NCBI RefSeq assembly: GCF_025369935.1
Contig: NZ_CP104467.1
Location: 4,099,001-4,163,000 of the forward strand
DNA length: 64,000 bases
Direction of reading: 5' to 3'
Source of the DNA: Paenibacillus andongensis
GTDB taxonomy: Bacteria; Bacillota; Bacilli; Paenibacillales; NBRC-103111
Shown: piece by piece, positions 1 through 8,107 of the stretch
How the letters are laid out: each line of letters starts with the position of its first letter
Numbering within the stretch: position 1 is the first letter of the stretch
Notes under the pieces: generated by a model
Told to the model about the DNA's origin: nothing
The model's database searches: none
What the model saw: only the letters and a program-made list of their open reading frames with translations
Position numbers and translations under genes: made by a program

Positions 1-122
1 GATTCAATAACAACTTCCCTGGTAGTTCGTTGCATAATATGCGACACAACACCTCGCTGAATCACCGTCATAAAGTAATATGTCCGATCTTGAAAATGTT
101 ATGCATCTAAGTAATCATTTCG

Positions 123-162
123 TTGACGTTTTTATTTGCTAGGAATATAATTGCTATAACAA
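123..162 (+). promoter_or_regulatory. Promoter and MarR-type operator ahead of the MarR/MFS operon
   Basis: A sigma-A-like promoter is visible: TTGACG at 123-128, a 17-base spacer, TATAAT at 146-151. The sequence TTGCTATAACAA at 151-162 is a 12-base palindrome with one mismatch and fits the TTG-N6-CAA form of many MarR-family sites. It starts on the last base of the -10 box, so a bound repressor would block transcription. Autoregulation by the MarR gene 24 bases downstream is inferred. Confidence 0.65.
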
Positions 163-185
163 CTAATTTTGAGGAGTGAATTATT

Positions 186-635
186 TTGGGACTGGATAAC
201 TCATTTGGATTTATTTTGAACCATGCTGGTAGACGGTTGACGCAGTTATTGAACAGCCATTTTCAGCCCTATGATATGACGACAGAGCAATGGACTGTAC
301 TCAATCGTTTAGCTGATGAAGATGGTATTACGCAGAAGTTGCTGGCGGTCCGAGCTGAAAAGGATCAAACCAATATCACGCGAATTCTCGATCAATTGGA
401 ACGCAAAGGTTTAGTGGAACGACGGGCCAATGAGACCGATCGAAGATCGTTTCTTACCTTTATAACGGAGCAAGGCAAAGCCTTGAATGATCTCCTAACG
501 CCGATTGAGCAGAAAGTAATCGCCTCGGTTCTTAGCGGTTTTACAGAGGAACAAACATCGAATTTGCGGGAAATGATCATTCAATTGACCAAGCAAGCCA
601 ATGCATGCATCAAAGAAGTGGAGGATTCACAGTGA
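186..635 (+). CDS. MarR family transcriptional regulator
   Basis: A 149-residue winged-helix regulator of MarR type and normal length. Residues about 30-100 carry the fold: a segment beginning TTEQWTVLNRLADEDG, the recognition helix around TNITRILDQLERKGLVER, and the wing with the typical D-R-R-S motif. The start is TTG at 186, placed 9 bases after GAGGAG (171-176). The stop overlaps the GTG start of the downstream MFS transporter, so the two are probably translationally coupled, with the regulator controlling the exporter. MarR proteins paired with MFS pumps usually respond to toxic aromatic or phenolic ligands; the ligand here is unknown. Confidence 0.93.
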   Translation: MGLDNSFGFILNHAGRRLTQLLNSHFQPYDMTTEQWTVLNRLADEDGITQKLLAVRAEKDQTNITRILDQLERKGLVERRANETDRRSFLTFITEQGKALNDLLTPIEQKVIASVLSGFTEEQTSNLREMIIQLTKQANACIKEVEDSQ

Positions 636-1831
636 ATACGAATCAGAAATTGTGGAATCGTAATTTTGTTGCTGTCTGTTTCAGCAGCTTTTTTTTATTT
701 ATGACTTTTTATATTCTCGCCGTTACGCTGCCAATTTTCGTCACGGATACGCTGCATGGCGGACAACAACAAATTGGTCTTGTCATGACCGTATTTATTA
801 TTTCAACCGTCATTTTACGGCCATTAACTGGTAAATGGATGGATGAATGGAACCGCAAGAAGATCATACTTTTCTCACTGGCGCTTTTTATGATTTGTAC
901 CGCAATATATCCATTCGTTCATCAATATACTTTTTTGCTTGGCTTAAGGTTTCTTCATGGCATAGGTTTCGGAATGGCGACAACGGCTGCAGGTGCAGTT
1001 GCGATCGAACTTGTTCCTGAGCGGCGCAAAGGTGAGGGCATTGGTTATTTCAGCCTTTTCATGAGCTTGGCTATGGTTACTGGTCCCTTTCTTGGGCTAA
1101 CCATTATGCAGACTCATAATAATAGTCTTCTATTTGGTGTATGCATTGTGTTCGCACTACTCGCTTTCTTGTTTGGAGTGACCATTCGTATTCCTCAAGC
1201 TATTTCAAAAGTGAACGTGCAATCAGAGACTGGTTGGAGAAAGTTCATTGAGCCGCGAGCTTTGCCAATTTCTTTGGCAGGCACTGTGTTAGCCTTTTCT
1301 TACGGAGCTATTACAACTTTTCTTTCCGTGTACGCCCAAGCCATTGGATTGGATACTTATGCGAGTTACTTTTTCATGGTGTTCGCTTTGATGATTGTTA
1401 TATCCAGACCTTTTACAGGCAAATGGTTTGATCGTTCAGGTCCTCATTTACTCGTATATCCTGGGATCATCCTTTTCACTTTAGGGATGGTAATCCTAAG
1501 CATTGCGTCATCCCCCGTCATATTTCTAGTTGCAGGAGGTATGCTAGGCCTTGGATTCGGGGCGATGCTTCCCAGCTTCCAGACGATCGCTATTCAAGCC
1601 GCACCTGCTCACCGCAGAGGTCTTGCAACAGGCACCTATTTCTTACTTTTCGACTCCGGATATGGGATTGGTTCCTATGTACTTGGCGCTGTCGCTTCGA
1701 GAACGAATTACCATACGATGTATTTCATTGCTGGGATGGTTGTCGCATGTTCTGCCATTCTGTATTATGGACTTTATCATCGAAAAATAACAACATCTTC
1801 CCTCAAGCCCAGCCCAAACACAATTAAATAA
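632..1831 (+). CDS. MFS drug efflux transporter
   Basis: A major facilitator superfamily protein of about 399 residues with roughly twelve membrane segments. The reading frame is open from an ATG at 605, but GTG at 632 is the better start: it overlaps the MarR stop codon and is preceded by AAGTGGAGG. The MFS loop 2-3 signature appears as RPLTGKWMDEWNRKK and is repeated in the second half as SRPFTGKWFDRSG, which shows the two six-helix halves. It resembles YfmO/YwoG-type multidrug exporters. The substrate is not readable from sequence; efflux of a compound sensed by the upstream MarR protein is the likely role. Confidence 0.9.
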   Translation: MNTNQKLWNRNFVAVCFSSFFLFMTFYILAVTLPIFVTDTLHGGQQQIGLVMTVFIISTVILRPLTGKWMDEWNRKKIILFSLALFMICTAIYPFVHQYTFLLGLRFLHGIGFGMATTAAGAVAIELVPERRKGEGIGYFSLFMSLAMVTGPFLGLTIMQTHNNSLLFGVCIVFALLAFLFGVTIRIPQAISKVNVQSETGWRKFIEPRALPISLAGTVLAFSYGAITTFLSVYAQAIGLDTYASYFFMVFALMIVISRPFTGKWFDRSGPHLLVYPGIILFTLGMVILSIASSPVIFLVAGGMLGLGFGAMLPSFQTIAIQAAPAHRRGLATGTYFLLFDSGYGIGSYVLGAVASRTNYHTMYFIAGMVVACSAILYYGLYHRKITTSSLKPSPNTIK

Positions 1832-1848
1832 GACTCCTCGAAAACTAA

Positions 1849-1891
1849 CATGCCGTCATTGCACTTCCCTGTTGAAGTGAGTAACGGCATG
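1849..1891. terminator. Shared terminator hairpin between convergent genes
   Basis: CATGCCGT at 1849-1856 pairs with ACGGCATG at 1884-1891, and CACTTC pairs with GAAGTG inside, with a small internal bulge. It lies between the convergent MFS gene and the racemase gene and may serve both. The flanking T-run is weak. Confidence 0.5.
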
Positions 1892-1906
1892 CATCTTATT
1901 AAAACT

Positions 1907-2605
1907 TTAGCCCTCACTTAAAGCGTAGTCAACCGCACTTTCTGCATGAAGTCTAGTTGTATCATAAACGGGGATATGGCAATCATCTGGTGAGATGAGT
2001 AGCGTTATTTCTGTACATCCAAGAATAATGGCTTCTGCTCCCTGCTGGCTTAGACGATTAATGATCTTTATGTAGGATTGCCTTGACTTTTCGTTAATGA
2101 TACCAAGACAAAGTTCTTGATAGATGATGTCATGAATAATCATTCTTTCTGCTTCATTTGGCACAATAACATCAAGTCCAAACTTTTCAATGAGTCTACC
2201 CTTGTAAAAATCTTGTTCCATCGTAAACGCAGTCCCCAGTAAAGCAACCTTCTTATTACCATCCTTAACGATTTCGTTAGCTGTTGCATCAGCTATATGC
2301 AGTAATGGCATTGATATCGATTCTTCTACTTCTTTTGCCATCTTGTGCATTGTATTCGTACAAATGACTATCAAATCGGCACCACCAGATTCTAGTTTTT
2401 GTGCTGATTCGATCATAATTTTTGTAGCTTCATCCCATTTCCCTTGATCTTGAAGCGTCTTGATTTCTTGGAAATCTACCGAAAACATGAGACTTTTTGC
2501 GGAATGATGACCGCCTAATCTTTCCTTAACACGCTGATTGATGATTTGGTAATAAAGCAAGGACGACTCCCAGCTCATTCCACCTATTAGTCCTATCGTC
2601 TTCAT
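1907..2605 (-). CDS. Aspartate/glutamate racemase family protein
   Basis: A 232-residue member of the cofactor-independent amino-acid racemase family (YgeA/RacX-like). The N-terminus reads MKTIGLIGGMSWESS, typical of the group. The two catalytic cysteines are present: Cys82 in ICTNTMHK and Cys197 in LGCTEI, so the enzyme should be active. These enzymes interconvert L and D forms of aspartate, glutamate or other amino acids in the cytosol; broad-specificity members make D-amino acids for the cell wall or for signalling. The gene stands alone on the minus strand between the MFS gene and metE. Substrate preference cannot be told. Confidence 0.9.
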   Translation of the reverse strand: MKTIGLIGGMSWESSLLYYQIINQRVKERLGGHHSAKSLMFSVDFQEIKTLQDQGKWDEATKIMIESAQKLESGGADLIVICTNTMHKMAKEVEESISMPLLHIADATANEIVKDGNKKVALLGTAFTMEQDFYKGRLIEKFGLDVIVPNEAERMIIHDIIYQELCLGIINEKSRQSYIKIINRLSQQGAEAIILGCTEITLLISPDDCHIPVYDTTRLHAESAVDYALSEG

Positions 2606-2780
2606 AAAAAAACTCCTCAGTAATAACTATTTACTACATAATAACAGAAACAGGAACGATGAAGTAAAGGAGCGGTCATAATCTTGTTTTTCATCCGTAT
2701 GACCAACTTTCTTTCTTGAAATCCTTCCTCTTATCAAATCATCAGGAAAATTGTACCATACTTGAAATTGTGTTCGTACA

Positions 2781-2811
2781 TAAAAAAAACGTTCACCCAT
2801 TAGAGTGAACG
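2781..2811 (-). terminator. Intrinsic terminator overlapping the end of metE
   Basis: On the minus strand CGTTCAC (2811-2805) pairs with GTGAACG (2796-2790), followed by a T-run copied from 2782-2789. The metE stop codon (2795-2793) lies inside the descending arm, so the last codons of metE are part of the terminator. Confidence 0.85.
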
Positions 2812-5117
2812 CCTAGCACTTTTTGGTTATAGGTTGTTGGCGAATGCTTCGCTCGAGCGATCTGCGTCGCTTCAACCATGTTGCGCAAGGAATCGACCGT
2901 TTCTTCGAATCCACGAGTTTTAAGCCCGCAATCCGGATTGATCCAGAATAGCTTCGGATCCAACACACGCAAGGCGCGTTCGATCATACTGGTCAGTTCC
3001 TCCACACGTGGAATACGAGGGCTGTGGATATCATAAACACCTAATCCTATGCCAAGTTTATATGTGTTCAATTCGAAGCTATGAATCAATTCACCATGAC
3101 TGCGAGATGTCTCGATCGAAATCACATCGGCATCCATCGCCTCGATCGAATGGATCATGTCATGAAACTCGCAATAGCACATATGGGTGTGAATTTGTGT
3201 CGTATCCTGTACCGTACAGGTGGCCATGCGGAATGCTCTGACTGACCATGCCAGGTACTTCTCTTGGTCATCCACCTTAAGCGGAAGCCCTTCACGTACC
3301 GCTGGTTCGTCGACTTGTATCATGCCAATGCCCGCCTGCTCAAGCGCTTCCACCTCTTGTCTAAGCGCATACGCCAGTTGGTAGGCAATTTGTTCACGTG
3401 TGATGTCCTCGCGAACAAACGACCAATTCATGATCGTAATCGGGCCAGTTAACATACCTTTAACAGGGCGTTTGGTCCGCGTCTGAGCATACTTTGTTTC
3501 TTCGACGGTCATCGCCTCCTTGAACGCTACGTCCCCATAAATAATCGGCGGTTTAACGCAGCGAGAACCGTACGACTGCACCCATCCGTTCTGTGTGAAC
3601 GCGAAGCCCGCGAGCTTCTCGCCAAAGAACTCGACCATGTCGGTTCGCTCAAATTCGCCATGCACGAGAACATCCAATCCGATTTCTTCCTGAAGCTGGA
3701 TCCAGATATCAATCTGATCTCGAATGAAGGCAGTATACTGTTCATTGTTCCATTCACCCTTTCGCCACAGTTGACGAGCCTTGCGCACCTCAGGGGATTG
3801 CGGGAAGCTGCCAATTGTCGTCGTCGGTAAAACCGGCAATTGCCATTTCTTCTGTTGAGCAATATGACGCTCGGAGAACGGTCGACTGCGATCTGGATGT
3901 TGAGCACTGATGGCGGCGACCGTATGCTGAATGTCGCTGCGGTTGCAAACATCTGACAGCTTTAGCGCCAGTAAAGCACGATCGCGTTCTTCCAGTTCGC
4001 TTGTGATTTCGGCGGCGCTTCGAGAGACTGCTTTCGCCAGAAATACAACCTCATCCAACTTTTCATCTGCAAATGCGAGAGCATCTTTCAGTTCAGTTGT
4101 AAGCTTCGTCTCATGTTTTACCGATACCGGAACATGAAGCAAACTGCACGACGTTTGCACGATGAGTCGCTCAGTTGCAACGATTTCAGCGAGTTCTTCT
4201 ACGAGTGCCAGTTTCTCACGCAGTGGCGCCTTCCAGATACCACGACCATCAATTACCCCTGCACCTAAAACCTTATCCGCCGGAAAACCTAGCGTTTTTA
4301 TCGATGACAAATTGCCGGAGTAGCCGTGCACGAAATCCAACCCTATTCCCTTGACGGGCAGCTTAACTATATCACTGTAATTTTCTACCGATTCAAAATA
4401 GGTTTGCAGCATGATGTTCAGATTCGGCACAGAGGCGGCAATTGTCTCATAAATTGTCTTTAATCGCTGCACGTCATCTGCGTTTAATTTTGTGACGAGA
4501 ATTGGTTCATCTATTTGTACCCATTGAACCCCTTCATTTGCAAGCTCCTGTAGTATCTGCACATAAAGCGGAAGCAATCGTCCCAGCCAGTCATCAGTCT
4601 CGGAAATAGGGTATCCTTTGGACAACTTCAAGAATGTCAACGGTCCGACGAGAACCGGCTTACCCTCGATTCCTAGCTTCTCCTTAACCTCCCGATAAGC
4701 CAATAGCGGTCTATTTTCGGTAAGCACAGGAGATGCCTCGCCCAGTTCTGGTACGATATAATGATAGTTGGTATTAAACCATTTGGTCATTTCGCTTGCA
4801 GTGGCATCCTTCGTCCCACGGGCAATCCCGTAATAAACCGATAATGGTACAATGCCGCCCTCATAAGGAAAGCGTTTAGGAATAATGCCGAACATTGTGG
4901 ATGTATCCAGAATATGATCGTAATAACTGAAATCGTTGACCGCGATGAAGTCGACGCCTTTCTCCTTTTGCTTACGCAGATGATTCAAACGGATCTCCTG
5001 CAACTGACGGTGCAACTCCGATTCTTCAAGCTTGCCTGACCAAAAAGCTTCAAGCGCTTTCTTCCATTCTCGATCCGCTCCAATACGCGGATATCCCAAT
5101 ACACTGCTTTTCACCAT
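2793..5117 (-). CDS. metE: Cobalamin-independent methionine synthase
   Basis: A full-length 774-residue MetE, which transfers the methyl group of 5-methyltetrahydropteroyl-tri-glutamate to homocysteine in the last step of methionine synthesis. The N-terminus (SSVLGYPRIGADREWKKALE) is the family hallmark, and both TIM-barrel halves are present. The C-terminal barrel holds the zinc ligands: His and Cys in THMCYCEF, and the distal Cys in NPDCGLKTR. The second half starts with LPTTTIGSFPQ. A LysR gene lies 110 bases upstream on the same strand and probably regulates it. No SAM riboswitch or T-box leader is seen in the 110-base intergenic region. Confidence 0.98.
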   Translation of the reverse strand: MVKSSVLGYPRIGADREWKKALEAFWSGKLEESELHRQLQEIRLNHLRKQKEKGVDFIAVNDFSYYDHILDTSTMFGIIPKRFPYEGGIVPLSVYYGIARGTKDATASEMTKWFNTNYHYIVPELGEASPVLTENRPLLAYREVKEKLGIEGKPVLVGPLTFLKLSKGYPISETDDWLGRLLPLYVQILQELANEGVQWVQIDEPILVTKLNADDVQRLKTIYETIAASVPNLNIMLQTYFESVENYSDIVKLPVKGIGLDFVHGYSGNLSSIKTLGFPADKVLGAGVIDGRGIWKAPLREKLALVEELAEIVATERLIVQTSCSLLHVPVSVKHETKLTTELKDALAFADEKLDEVVFLAKAVSRSAAEITSELEERDRALLALKLSDVCNRSDIQHTVAAISAQHPDRSRPFSERHIAQQKKWQLPVLPTTTIGSFPQSPEVRKARQLWRKGEWNNEQYTAFIRDQIDIWIQLQEEIGLDVLVHGEFERTDMVEFFGEKLAGFAFTQNGWVQSYGSRCVKPPIIYGDVAFKEAMTVEETKYAQTRTKRPVKGMLTGPITIMNWSFVREDITREQIAYQLAYALRQEVEALEQAGIGMIQVDEPAVREGLPLKVDDQEKYLAWSVRAFRMATCTVQDTTQIHTHMCYCEFHDMIHSIEAMDADVISIETSRSHGELIHSFELNTYKLGIGLGVYDIHSPRIPRVEELTSMIERALRVLDPKLFWINPDCGLKTRGFEETVDSLRNMVEATQIARAKHSPTTYNQKVLGVHSNG

Positions 5118-5168
5118 CTTGTAAATCTCCTCTACAATTTGTTACAAGAAAGATATCACGGATTGGCG

Positions 5169-5220
5169 GATATAGTGTAACTGGAATAAACTATATCTAG
5201 TCATAGCTAAAAGCTATATC
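5169..5220. promoter_or_regulatory. Three GATATAG half-sites upstream of metE
   Basis: GATATAG occurs at 5169-5175 and its complement CTATATC at 5191-5197 and 5214-5220. The spacings of 22 and 23 bases (about two helical turns) and mixed orientation resemble a LysR-family activator site array. It lies in the 110-base gap between the LysR gene and metE. Confidence 0.5.
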
Positions 5221-5227
5221 AAAATTA

Positions 5228-6142
5228 TTATTGGGCTATTGCCTGCATAAGTGCTTGTATATATGCCGCTCCTAGCTTGGATAGGGAAGCATTTTTATGA
5301 GAAATCCAACCGACATTGATGGTTTCTTCACAATCCAAAGGTACAGGAATAATTTCATTTCCATTCAAATCAGCGCTTAAAACCCCTGTCGATATGGTAT
5401 ATCCGTTCAATCCGATCAATAAATTGAAAAGCGTCGCTCTATCATTAACACGAATGCTTTTTTTATGTGACATCGTGCTGAGAATCTCTTCTGAGAAATG
5501 AAAGGAATTATACTCCCCTTGATCAAAGGACAGATACGGATAATTCTGAAGCTGTTCAATAGTCACGATGGATTGCTTTGCCAGCGGATTCTTAATACTG
5601 ATGAAAATATGAGGTTTTGCCGTTAATAAGCTGTTGAATTGTAAATTTGCGGTTTTGAGCAACTTGTTGATGACTTTCCCATTAAACTCATTCAGATATA
5701 AGATGCCGATCTCGCTGCGTAAATTTTTGACATCTTCAATAATTTCATAGGTTTTGGTCTCTCTCAAAGCTAACTCATATTCATCTTGGCCATACTCCCG
5801 GACCAAACTCACAAAGGCATTCACCGCGAAAGCGTAATGCTGAGTGGAAACCGAAAAATGCTGCGGGGAAGGCTTCGCATTAAGGTAGCGACTTTCCAAT
5901 AATTCAGCCTGCTCTACTACCTGTCTCGCGTAGCTTAAGAATTCAATCCCCTCTTTAGAAAGTGAGATCCCTTTATTAGATCTTTCGAAAATCGCAAGCT
6001 GCATTTCGTCTTCTAGATCCTTAATCGCATTTGAAAGACTCGGCTGAGAAATAAACAACCGCTTGGCTGCTTCGTTAATGGAGCCTCGATTTGCAACCTC
6101 AATAACGTACTTTAGTTGTTGTAGAGTCACTGAAATCTTCAA
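5228..6142 (-). CDS. LysR family regulator, probable regulator of metE
   Basis: A 304-residue LysR-type regulator of normal length. Residues 1-65 form the winged helix (LQQLKYVIEVANRGSINEAA, then FISQPSLSNAIKDLE), and the rest is the periplasmic-binding-like effector domain. The N-terminus resembles the CmbR/MtaR/CysB-like group that controls sulfur amino-acid genes in Bacillota, which agrees with its position directly upstream of metE. The assignment to methionine or cysteine control rests on context. O-acetylserine, homocysteine or a similar metabolite would be the expected co-inducer. Confidence 0.88.
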   Translation of the reverse strand: MKISVTLQQLKYVIEVANRGSINEAAKRLFISQPSLSNAIKDLEDEMQLAIFERSNKGISLSKEGIEFLSYARQVVEQAELLESRYLNAKPSPQHFSVSTQHYAFAVNAFVSLVREYGQDEYELALRETKTYEIIEDVKNLRSEIGILYLNEFNGKVINKLLKTANLQFNSLLTAKPHIFISIKNPLAKQSIVTIEQLQNYPYLSFDQGEYNSFHFSEEILSTMSHKKSIRVNDRATLFNLLIGLNGYTISTGVLSADLNGNEIIPVPLDCEETINVGWISHKNASLSKLGAAYIQALMQAIAQ

Positions 6143-6378
6143 CCCTTCCTTTATTTGAATATGAAAAGGGAGCCTCCTTATCGGAAAGCTCCTTCGTTAG
6201 CTGCCTCTAGGTTTATCGATAGATATAAGGCATACTTCGCTTTTTTTTATGAATGTTACAGTTGCTTGATCTTACTTATTCATCAAGTCATTGCCTCCAA
6301 TGACATATATTTCGAGCCAGTACTGCACTCCCAACATTGTAAAGAATAATCTTGACAAAATCAAAAAAAAAGAAGATG
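6143..6378 (-). promoter_or_regulatory. Leader region upstream of the LysR gene with a terminator-like hairpin
   Basis: On the minus strand GGAGC (6192-6188) pairs with GCTCC (6173-6169), with TCC/GGA inside the stem, followed by CTTTT. This could be an attenuator or the end of a short transcript. On the plus strand TGCCT/AGGCA (about 6201-6231) is followed by eight T at 6241-6248. Neither matches a riboswitch I know; no T-box or S-box consensus is present. Confidence 0.3.
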
Positions 6379-6888
6379 TCAATATTTCCATCCTGCAAGT
6401 TTCAATATCCCAGTTACAAAATCACTCTTGGCATTTGAGTAGGCCAAACGATCATTTTGGAATCGATGCGAAAGCTCCATTTTTAAATCACCGTACATTT
6501 TAGCGTCCTCCGGATGACTTCTCAAATAATCTCGAAAAAGGATATGACGCTTATATTCGTCGTTTTCAATAGTGCATACATAAAGGTGATGCCAAGTTAT
6601 GCCATCTGGAGGAATAAAAGCCTCTCGACCTGTAGCTCCTAAATCACCTTCATGTACGTACCCAAGAGTGGCGAGCCTTTGTATCGCTGCATGGATATCA
6701 CTCTGCTTCGTTACCGCCACGTCAATATCGACAATTGGTTTAGCTGCTAACCCTGGTATGGAAGTGCTCCCTACGTGCTCTATTCTAACTTCAAGGTCGT
6801 TTAATACCGGAAGTACTAAGTCTCGTATCTGTTCGAACAAAAGAACCCAACTCGGATCATATTCAACAACTTCTATACTGGACCCCAC
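6379..6888 (-). CDS. GrpB family protein (nucleotidyltransferase-like)
   Basis: A GrpB/UPF0157 family protein of about 169 residues. The frame is open further upstream, but GTG at 6888 has GAGGAGG six to seven bases ahead and gives the usual N-terminus SSIEVVEYDPSWVLLFEQ. The family signature RIEHVGSTSIPGLAAKPIVD, with Asp pairs in VDIDVAV, marks the nucleotidyltransferase-like fold; the C-terminal part carries HLYVC and the FRDYLRSHPEDA segment. In other proteins the domain is fused to dephospho-CoA kinase, but free-standing members have no firmly established reaction. It stands alone here. Confidence 0.88.
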   Translation of the reverse strand: MGSSIEVVEYDPSWVLLFEQIRDLVLPVLNDLEVRIEHVGSTSIPGLAAKPIVDIDVAVTKQSDIHAAIQRLATLGYVHEGDLGATGREAFIPPDGITWHHLYVCTIENDEYKRHILFRDYLRSHPEDAKMYGDLKMELSHRFQNDRLAYSNAKSDFVTGILKLAGWKY

Positions 6889-6998
6889 ATTATTCCTCCT
6901 CACAACATACTCACAAAATAATTCGCAGGTATTTGGCGTTTTCCTGCTCAACTATCAACAGTTGAACCTATTCTTTCAATATTCACGTTACCTTAATT

Positions 6999-7031
6999 AA
7001 CAAAGCAGGTCGCCACGGCGCCTGCTTTGTT
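6999..7031. terminator. Strong hairpin downstream of the DMT transporter
   Basis: AACAAAGCAGG (6999-7009) and CCTGCTTTGTT (7021-7031) form a perfect 11-base stem around an 11-base loop that can pair further. It follows the DMT gene on the minus strand, although only TTTGTT within the stem serves as U-run. It belongs to a family of GCAGG hairpins in this window. Confidence 0.7.
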
Positions 7032-7058
7032 GGTCTGTCTATATGTAGAGAGAATATA

Positions 7059-7991
7059 TCATGCTTTAGCCTGACTAACAGGTATTGAGTCTGTTTTCTT
7101 CTTATGGATCAATTGCTTTAGACTATCCAGATTAGCACAAACAGTTCCAGCAATAATGGTAATCACTCCTATTGCCGATACCCAAGTGATCGTCTCGCCA
7201 TATAATACCACGCCGAAAGTGAGAGCAATCATTGGCGAAACATAGAGCCATGTAGTAGGAAAAACGGGATTCGTTTTAGCAACAAGCCAATAGAAAAGAC
7301 TGTGTCCTACCATCGAGCCGATAACGATTAAGTATAAAAGAGATCCGATCGCCCTTGTTGTCAGCATGCTCTTGATGTCAACGTGTTCCGTGAATAATGA
7401 CAGAATAACTAGCAGCAGGCCTCCGTAAATCATTTGTGCCGCGTTAAGCGCAATTGGCGATGCTTGCGGGAATCGCTGAATAACCCTTTTTGAGTATAAA
7501 GCTCCCGAGGAATAGAATATCTGTCCGACCATAATAGCGACGCATCCAATTATCCACCTTATGTTAGCGGTTATTGTAAGGTGTGGAAGCAATAACAATA
7601 CGATTCCAACGAATCCGAGGATGCAGCCGAAAACGGAACGTGACGATGTCTTCTGCCTCAGGACAAGTGTTTGCAGTACGAGCATCATCATGGGAGCCGT
7701 AGCTGATAAAACGGCAGCGAAACCGGAAGAGACATATTGCTCAGCCCAGTACAATGTTGAGAATGTACCGAAAGTCAGACCTACTCCCGTTAGCAGCATT
7801 TCTTTGTGAATGAATAACGATAAGTTGGCCTTTTTCTTCCATACCATCCAAAAGAACAAGATCAAGCCTGCAAGGAAAAACCTTAATCCCGCAGAGAAGA
7901 AAGGCGGCGTTGAAGCGTCGACACCTACCTTTATCGCTAAAAACGTTGTGCCAAAAATGAGACATACGAGCAAGTAATTGAAAATAATCAT
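7059..7991 (-). CDS. DMT superfamily (EamA) metabolite exporter
   Basis: A 310-residue inner-membrane protein with about ten hydrophobic segments arranged as two EamA repeats, the normal size for the drug/metabolite transporter family. The first repeat begins FNYLLVCLIFGTTFLAIKVG and ends near LLLPHL; the second begins after GCVAIMVGQIFYSSGALYSK. GAGGGGG precedes the ATG by about eight bases. A MocR/PdxR-type regulator is transcribed divergently from a 116-base gap containing direct repeats, so export of an amino acid or amine-like compound under PLP-dependent control is plausible. Confidence 0.9.
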   Translation of the reverse strand: MIIFNYLLVCLIFGTTFLAIKVGVDASTPPFFSAGLRFFLAGLILFFWMVWKKKANLSLFIHKEMLLTGVGLTFGTFSTLYWAEQYVSSGFAAVLSATAPMMMLVLQTLVLRQKTSSRSVFGCILGFVGIVLLLLPHLTITANIRWIIGCVAIMVGQIFYSSGALYSKRVIQRFPQASPIALNAAQMIYGGLLLVILSLFTEHVDIKSMLTTRAIGSLLYLIVIGSMVGHSLFYWLVAKTNPVFPTTWLYVSPMIALTFGVVLYGETITWVSAIGVITIIAGTVCANLDSLKQLIHKKKTDSIPVSQAKA

Positions 7992-8033
7992 GGATGTTCC
8001 CCCTCTTGGTATGTATTATACAAGGGAGACAAT

Positions 8034-8061
8034 AGAACAGATGCAACATAGCAGAACAGAT
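8034..8061. promoter_or_regulatory. Direct repeat AGAACAGAT, candidate MocR operator
   Basis: AGAACAGAT occurs at 8034-8042 and again at 8053-8061, 19 bases apart, in the gap between the divergent DMT and MocR genes. GabR and other MocR proteins bind direct repeats, so this is a good candidate operator. A TATAAT at 8077-8082 could be the -10 box of the MocR gene. Confidence 0.55.
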
Positions 8062-8107
8062 TACTTGGGCATGATATATAATAAGTGAATTAGGAAGTGA
8101 AAAACGT

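Noticed and set aside
1-71. Possible 5' end of a minus-strand gene starting at ATG 71
   Set aside because: Only 24 codons are inside the window, no ribosome binding site is visible, and the sequence matches no family I know.
5118-5227. SAM riboswitch or T-box leader for metE
   Set aside because: The gap is only 110 bases, and neither consensus nor fold of these elements is visible.
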